Part shown: piece by piece, positions 1 to 5,816 of the stretch | Layout of the letters: every line of letters begins with the position of its first letter | How positions within the stretch are numbered: the stretch's first letter is position 1 | From: Solirubrobacteraceae bacterium | GTDB lineage: Bacteria; Actinomycetota; Thermoleophilia; Solirubrobacterales; Solirubrobacteraceae | Assembly (NCBI GenBank): GCA_025928415.1 | Contig: JAICJK010000182.1 | Span: forward strand, 1 to 5,816 | Direction: 5' to 3' | DNA length: 5,816 nucleotides | Position numbers and translations under genes: made by a program | The notes under the pieces: generated by a model | The model's input: only the letters and a program-made list of their open reading frames with translations | What the model was told of the DNA's origin: nothing | Database searches by the model: none

Positions 1-878
<878 letters not shown>

Positions 879-882
<4 letters not shown>

Positions 883-2090
883 AGCCCGACCGATCCTTCG
901 AGGCCGCCCTCGACGACCTGCTGACCAGCGAGCGCATGTCGCGCCGGCGCCTGCTGGGGCGCGCGGGCGGCGCGGGCCTGAGCCTGTCCGGGCTCTCGGT
1001 GCTGCTGAGCGCGTGCGGCGGCGTGAAGGGCACCGACGCCGGCAAGACCGCGCCCGCGGCCTCGGTGAGCGTCAACCACCCGAAGACCGCGATCGGCGAC
1101 TGGACGTTCTCCAACTGGCCGCTGTACATCGACAAGAAGGTCCTGAAGTCCTTCGACAAGCGCTACGGCGGGCACGTCAAGTACATCGAGGACATCAACG
1201 ACAACTTCGAGTTCTTCGGGAAGGTGCGCCAGCAGCTCCAGGCGGGCCAGTCGATCGGCCGCGACATCGTGGTGCTCACCGACTACATGGCCGCCCGCTG
1301 GATCCGCGACGGCTTCGTCGAGCCGATCGACCGGCGCAACGTGCCCAACGCGAAGAACATCGTCGACAACCTCGCGACGATCAACTACGACCCCAAGCGC
1401 CAGTACACGCTGCCGTGGGAGTCCGGGGCCATCGGGCTCGGCTACAACATCAAGAAGACCGGGCGCGAGCTGAGGAGCGTCAAGGACCTCTTCGACCCGA
1501 AGTTCAAGGGCAAGGTGACGATGCTCGCCGAGCCCTACGACTCGGCCAACACCGTCCTGCTCGGCGACGGCGTCGACGCGAGCAAGGCCACGCTCGACCA
1601 GATCCTCGGCGCGATCGACAAGATCGACAAGGCGAACGCCGCCGGCCAGTTCCGGCGCTTCACCGGCAATGACTACACGACCGACCTGGCCAAGGGCAAC
1701 GTGTGGGTGTCACTCGCCTACTCGGGCGACCTCGTGCAGCTCCAGAGCGACAACCCGGACCTGCGCTTCGCCTACCCGGAAGAGGGCGCGATGCTCTTCA
1801 CGGACAACATGATGATGCCCAAGCACCTGGCGCATCCGTACGCGGCCGAGACGATGATGAACTACGTCTACGACCCGGCGATCCAGGCGAAGATCGCGCT
1901 CTACGTCAACTACATCCCGCCGGTCAAGGGCGTCCAGGAGCTCGTCCGCAAGCAGGACCCGAAGCTCGCGGCCAACCCGCTCGTGTTCCCCTCCGACGCG
2001 GTCCGCGCGCAGCTGCACCCGTACCCCGCGCTGTCGGCCGCCGACGAGCGGAAGATGCAGGAGGCGATGTCGCAGGTGACCGGCGCGTGA
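879..2090 (+). CDS. potD: Polyamine-binding extracytoplasmic lipoprotein PotD (family 1/8 solute-binding protein)
   Basis: Substrate-binding subunit that captures polyamine-type substrates outside the membrane and delivers them to PotB-PotC; 403 residues. The N-terminus has a twin-arginine-like motif SRRRLLGRA (21-29), a hydrophobic stretch, and a lipobox LSAC with the predicted lipidated Cys46, so it is probably a Tat-exported, membrane-anchored lipoprotein. PotD-like landmarks follow: NWPLYID (79-85, matching the NWxxY start of the E. coli pocket), TDY (134-136), [13 protein letters not shown] (178-190), YSGD (281-284), FTDN (307-310) and NYIPP (344-348). By motif matching, two pocket tryptophans of E. 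coli PotD (W229, W255) appear as Tyr281 and Phe307, while the acidic residue after the second is kept as Asp309. The start at 879 is supported by AAAGGAG. The open frame continues upstream to 399, but that part is an Arg-rich shadow of potA. ATG 936 (Met20) would still keep the signal peptide. Polyamine specificity is inferred from family and operon; a related cationic or amino-acid-like substrate is possible. Confidence 0.93.
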
Positions 2091-2103
2091 GCGGCGCGGG
2101 CTG

Positions 2104-2976
2104 ATGCTGCGGCTGTCGCTGCGCCGGCGGCGCTCGCTGCTGCCCTGGGTCTTCCTCGGGCCCGGGCTGCTGTGGCTGGTGGCGTTCTTCGCGATCCCGC
2201 TGATCAACCAGATCAACGTCTCGCTGCAGACCGGCGACGCGGACACCGGCTACACGTTCAACTGGGCGTTCAGCACCTACACGACGGCGATCAGCGACTA
2301 CCACGAGCAGTTCGTGCGCTCGATCGGCTACGCCGCCACGGCCACCGTGCTGGACTTCGTGATCGCCTTCCCGCTCGCCTACTTCGTGGCCTACAAGGCG
2401 GGCCGCTACAAGAACGCGATGCTGCTGCTGATCGTGCTGCCGTTCTTCATGTCGTTCCTGCTGCGGACGGTCGCCTGGCAGCTCATCCTGGCCGACAACG
2501 GCTGGGTGGTCTCGCGGCTGCGCGACGTCGGCGTGCTGGGGTCGGGGGACCGGCTGCTGGCCTCGCGGACGGCCGTCATCGCCGGCATCACCTACAACTT
2601 CCTGCCCTTCATGGCCCTGCCGCTGTACGTCTCGTTGGAGAAGATCGACCGCCGGCTGATCGAGGCCGCCACCGACCTCTACGCCAACCGGGTCACGGCC
2701 TTCCTGCGCGTCACGCTGCCGCTCGCGGTGCCGGGCATCTTCGCCGGGTCGCTGCTGACCTTCATCCCCGCCTGCGGTGACTTCATCAACGCCGCCCTGC
2801 TGGGGACGCCCCGCCAGTTCATGATCGGCAACGTCATCCAGGCCAAGTTCCTCAACATCCTCGACTACCCGACGGCCGCGGCGCTGTCGTTCATCCTGAT
2901 GACGTTCATCCTCGTCGGGATCTTCCTCTACGCCCGCCTGCTCGGCTCGCGGGCGCTGCGGGAGGCGGCGCTCTGA
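2104..2976 (+). CDS. potB: Polyamine ABC transporter permease PotB
   Basis: One of the two integral membrane subunits of the importer; 290 residues, the usual PotB length. About six hydrophobic segments can be read near 14-36, 74-97, 104-128, 152-176, 209-231 and 259-283. The cytoplasmic coupling loop that docks on PotA is the EAA motif at 187-207 (EAATDLY then RVTLPL). The residue normally Gly at the seventh position of this motif is Tyr193. FIPACGDFINAALLG (220-234) and MIGNVIQ (240-246) match the conserved PotB segment after the EAA loop and distinguish it from PotC. The ATG lies 13 nt after the potD stop, preceded by only a weak purine-rich stretch, so initiation may depend on ribosomes finishing potD. 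Its TGA overlaps the potC ATG by one base. Confidence 0.94.
   Translation: MLRLSLRRRRSLLPWVFLGPGLLWLVAFFAIPLINQINVSLQTGDADTGYTFNWAFSTYTTAISDYHEQFVRSIGYAATATVLDFVIAFPLAYFVAYKAGRYKNAMLLLIVLPFFMSFLLRTVAWQLILADNGWVVSRLRDVGVLGSGDRLLASRTAVIAGITYNFLPFMALPLYVSLEKIDRRLIEAATDLYANRVTAFLRVTLPLAVPGIFAGSLLTFIPACGDFINAALLGTPRQFMIGNVIQAKFLNILDYPTAAALSFILMTFILVGIFLYARLLGSRALREAAL
2961..2965 (+). promoter_or_regulatory. Shine-Dalgarno site for potC
   Basis: GGAGG sits 10 nt before the ATG at 2976 and lies within the last codons of potB. It supports the overlapping start TGATG (2974-2978), which sets potC one base into the potB stop codon. Confidence 0.6.
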
Positions 2977-3842
2977 TGGCCGCGCAGCACCGACGGCGCG
3001 GCGGCAGCGACCGCGGGGTGCGCAACTGGGTGCTCGGCGGATGGTCGGCGCTGGCGCTGCTCTACCTGTTCATCCCGGTGTTCATCGTCATCCTGTTCTC
3101 GTTCAACGACAACCGCGGGCGCTTCAACTTCACCTGGCAGAGCTTCACGCTCAAGCACTGGGCGCACCCGTTCGCCAACCCGGACCTGACGGCCGCGCTG
3201 AAGAACTCGCTGCTGATCGCCGGGCTCGACACGGTGATCGCCACCGCGCTGGGCACGTTCATGGCGGTGGCGCTCGTCCGCTACAGCTTCCGCGGGCGCG
3301 GCACCGTGGACATGTTCGTGTTCCTCCCGCTCTCGACGCCGGAGGTCGTGCTCGGCGCCGCGCTGCTGGCGCTGTTCCTGACCGCGAGCATCAGCACCGG
3401 CTTCGTGACGATCCTCATCGCGCACGTGATGTTCACGATCTCCTACGTCGTGGTGACGGTCAAGGCGCGCCTGGAGGGCATGGACCGCCACATCGAGGAG
3501 GCGGCGATGGACCTCGGGGCCAACGAGTGGACGACGTTCCGCAAGGTGACGCTGCCGTTGATCGCGCCCGGGGTCGGGGCCGCCGCGCTGCTGGCCGCCG
3601 CGATCTCGGTCGACGACTACGTGATCACGAGCTTCAACGCCGGGCAGACGACGACCTTCCCGCTGTTCATCTTCGGCGCCACCCGGCAGGGCGTCCCGGC
3701 CGAGGTGAACGTCCTCGGCAGCATGCTGCTGCTCGCCGTGCTGGTCCTGATGGGCCTCAACGTGCTGCTGCAGCGGCGCCTGTCGCGCCGCGACCTGCGG
3801 GCCACCCAGGCGCTCCCGGACGCCGTGCCCGTGCCGGTCTGA
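2976..3842 (+). CDS. potC: Polyamine ABC transporter permease PotC
   Basis: Second integral membrane subunit, pairing with PotB to form the polyamine channel; 288 residues. After a short Arg-rich cytoplasmic start there are about six hydrophobic segments, near 20-42, 77-103, 112-136, 142-163, 198-221 and 247-266. The coupling loop is canonical: EAAMDLGAN (175-183) followed by KVTLPLIAPG (190-199), with the invariant Gly at 181, unlike PotB. SVDDYVITSF (211-220) followed by TTTFPLFIF is the family's typical PotC segment and identifies it against PotB. The C-terminus is a short charged tail (QRRLSRRDLR, 266-275) ending in a Pro/Val-rich stretch. It is the last gene of the pot operon; no convincing intrinsic terminator with a T-tract follows it. 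Confidence 0.94.
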   Translation: MAAQHRRRGGSDRGVRNWVLGGWSALALLYLFIPVFIVILFSFNDNRGRFNFTWQSFTLKHWAHPFANPDLTAALKNSLLIAGLDTVIATALGTFMAVALVRYSFRGRGTVDMFVFLPLSTPEVVLGAALLALFLTASISTGFVTILIAHVMFTISYVVVTVKARLEGMDRHIEEAAMDLGANEWTTFRKVTLPLIAPGVGAAALLAAAISVDDYVITSFNAGQTTTFPLFIFGATRQGVPAEVNVLGSMLLLAVLVLMGLNVLLQRRLSRRDLRATQALPDAVPVPV

Positions 3843-3891
3843 GCCACGACCGCGGGGTTCCGCGCGCGGGGGTTGGTGCCACACTGCACCG
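3843..3891 (+). promoter_or_regulatory. Intergenic segment with small inverted repeats and a possible leaderless promoter
   Basis: This 49-nt gap separates potC from the ParB-like gene. CGCGG (3851-3855) and CCGCG (3860-3864) can pair as a 5-bp hairpin with loop GGTT, but no T-run follows, so it is a poor terminator. GGTGC (3875-3879) and GCACC (3886-3890) form a second inverted repeat around CACACT (3880-3885). CACACT resembles an actinobacterial -10 element (TANNNT-like, but with C for the first T) and would place transcription start at or very near the GTG at 3892. No Shine-Dalgarno sequence precedes that GTG. No good -35 element is visible about 17 nt upstream. Read-through from potC is an equally possible source of transcript. 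Confidence 0.3.
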
Positions 3892-4742
3892 GTGCCGCCG
3901 CGGGCCACCGGATTCCCCACCGCCGACGCGCAGGACGACTTCCTCCGCGCGCGCCGGCGCGAGGCGCTGCGGCGACTGAGCCGGCGCTTCGAGCGGTCCA
4001 CGCGCGACGTCGACGTGATCCTCCCGTTCGACGACGTGGTCGCCGCGCTCGGTCGCGTCGAGGAGCATCACGCGGGCGTGCAGACGATCCCGCTGGACTC
4101 GATCGTGGGGACCGTCGACCGGGCCGGCGGCGGCTTCGACCGCGCCTTCCGCCCGACCACCTCGCGCGTGCGCACGCGCTGGGAGCGCATCGCCGGCGCC
4201 ATGCGCCGCGGCGAGCCGCTGCCGCCGATCTCGGTCTACCGCGTCGGGGACGTGCACTTCGTCCGCGATGGCCACCATCGCGTCTCGGTCGCGCGGGCGC
4301 TGGGGCGCGACGACATCCAGGCCTCGGTCACCGAGGTCGTCACGCGCGTCGGGGCCGAGCGCTCGCTGCGGCTCTCCGACCTGCCGCAGAAGAGCCACGA
4401 GCGGCTGTTCCGCGAGCGGGTCCCGCTGCCGCGCGAGGCCCGCGCGCGCGTGCGCCTGACCGACCCCTGGCGCTACGGGGACCTCGCGGAGGGCGTGGAG
4501 GCCTGGGCGTTTCGCGCGATGCAGGACCGCGGGGACTTCATGGACCGCGAGACCGCCGCGCGCACCTGGTACGAGCACGAGTTCCTGCCCGTCGTGGAGA
4601 TGATCGACCAGGCGCAGCTGCGCCGTCCCGGGGCCACCGACGCCGACGCCTTCCTGGAGGTCGGCTGCGACCGCTACCGCCTGATGTTCACGCACGACTG
4701 GAGCGAGGAGATCCTCGCCCACCTGCGCGACGAGCGGCGGCG

Positions 4743-4746
<4 letters not shown>
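3892..4746 (+). CDS. Stand-alone ParB/sulfiredoxin-fold domain protein of unknown role
   Basis: A 284-residue soluble protein with a ParB N-terminal-like (ParB/Srx fold) core. The core begins with IPLDSIVGTVDR (66-77), then FRPTTSR (86-92), and centres on PPISVYRVGD (111-120) and VRDGHHRVSVARALG (124-138). The DGHHR at 126-130 occupies the place of the nucleotide-contacting GERR-type box of ParB. There is no signal peptide, membrane segment or recognisable helix-turn-helix, so it is not a chromosome-partitioning ParB. The C-terminal part (WYEHEFLPVVEMID at 226-239, then TDADAFLEVGCDRYRL at 249-264) resembles a C-terminal region I associate with uncharacterised actinobacterial and Chloroflexi ParB-domain proteins. 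The N-terminus (15-38) is a basic helix-like stretch rich in Arg. GTG 3892 is the first start in a frame that stays open back into potC; no ribosome binding site precedes it. Whether it belongs functionally with the pot genes is unknown. The fold call is good; any activity (nuclease, CTPase, kinase-like or DNA binding) is unproven. Confidence 0.85.

Positions 4747-5816
<1,070 letters not shown>

Noticed and set aside
1013..1672. Plus-strand 219-residue ORF inside potD, and similar ones inside potB (2172-2780) and potC (3041-3979)
   Set aside because: Arg/Gly/His-rich frame shadows of well-supported transporter genes; no independent start signal or domain.
3851..3864. CGCGG-GGTT-CCGCG hairpin as a terminator for the pot operon
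   Set aside because: Only 5 bp with no following T-run; such pairings arise often by chance at this GC content.
2928..4001. 357-residue antisense ORF over potC
   Set aside because: Composition is Arg/His/Gln-rich with no domain, it lies opposite a clear permease gene, and it reflects scarce stop codons at high GC.

Overview
The window comes from a high-GC Gram-positive type genome. GC is very high throughout, third codon positions are almost all G or C, and long antisense shadow ORFs are common. Gene style fits Actinomycetota: a Tat-type lipoprotein signal on the binding protein, tightly overlapping genes, GTG starts and a MsmX/UgpC-type shared ATPase. My best guess within that phylum is the Thermoleophilia (Solirubrobacterales-like), but this is an impression of style and no marker gene is present.

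Positions 1-3842 hold a co-directional operon for a polyamine-type (spermidine/putrescine) ABC importer in the order potA-potD-potB-potC. potA is cut by the left edge. Spacing is very tight: potA and potD overlap at ATGA, 13 nt separate potD from potB, and potB and potC overlap at TGATG, so translation is probably coupled. PotA hydrolyses ATP, PotD is a lipid-anchored extracytoplasmic substrate binder, and PotB and PotC form the membrane channel. The whole importer is present except the PotA N-terminus with its Walker A motif, which lies outside the window.

Positions 3843-3891 are a 49-nt gap with small inverted repeats and a possible promoter. Positions 3892-4746 encode a stand-alone protein with a ParB/sulfiredoxin-type domain and no recognisable helix-turn-helix. 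It is the least understood gene here.

Positions 4743-5816, on the minus strand, encode the C-terminal three quarters or more of a second ABC ATPase, of the MalK/UgpC/MsmX carbohydrate-importer type. It converges on the ParB-like gene, and the two stop codons interleave in a shared CTAG. Its start and Walker A motif lie beyond the right edge.

There is no gene-free stretch above 49 nt. I found no tRNA, rRNA, CRISPR array, insertion sequence, phage gene or attachment site. Most of the window is ordinary transport housekeeping. I do not see strong evidence for a new system; the points most worth a second look are the ParB-fold gene, its leaderless-looking start and the altered aromatic residues in the PotD pocket.
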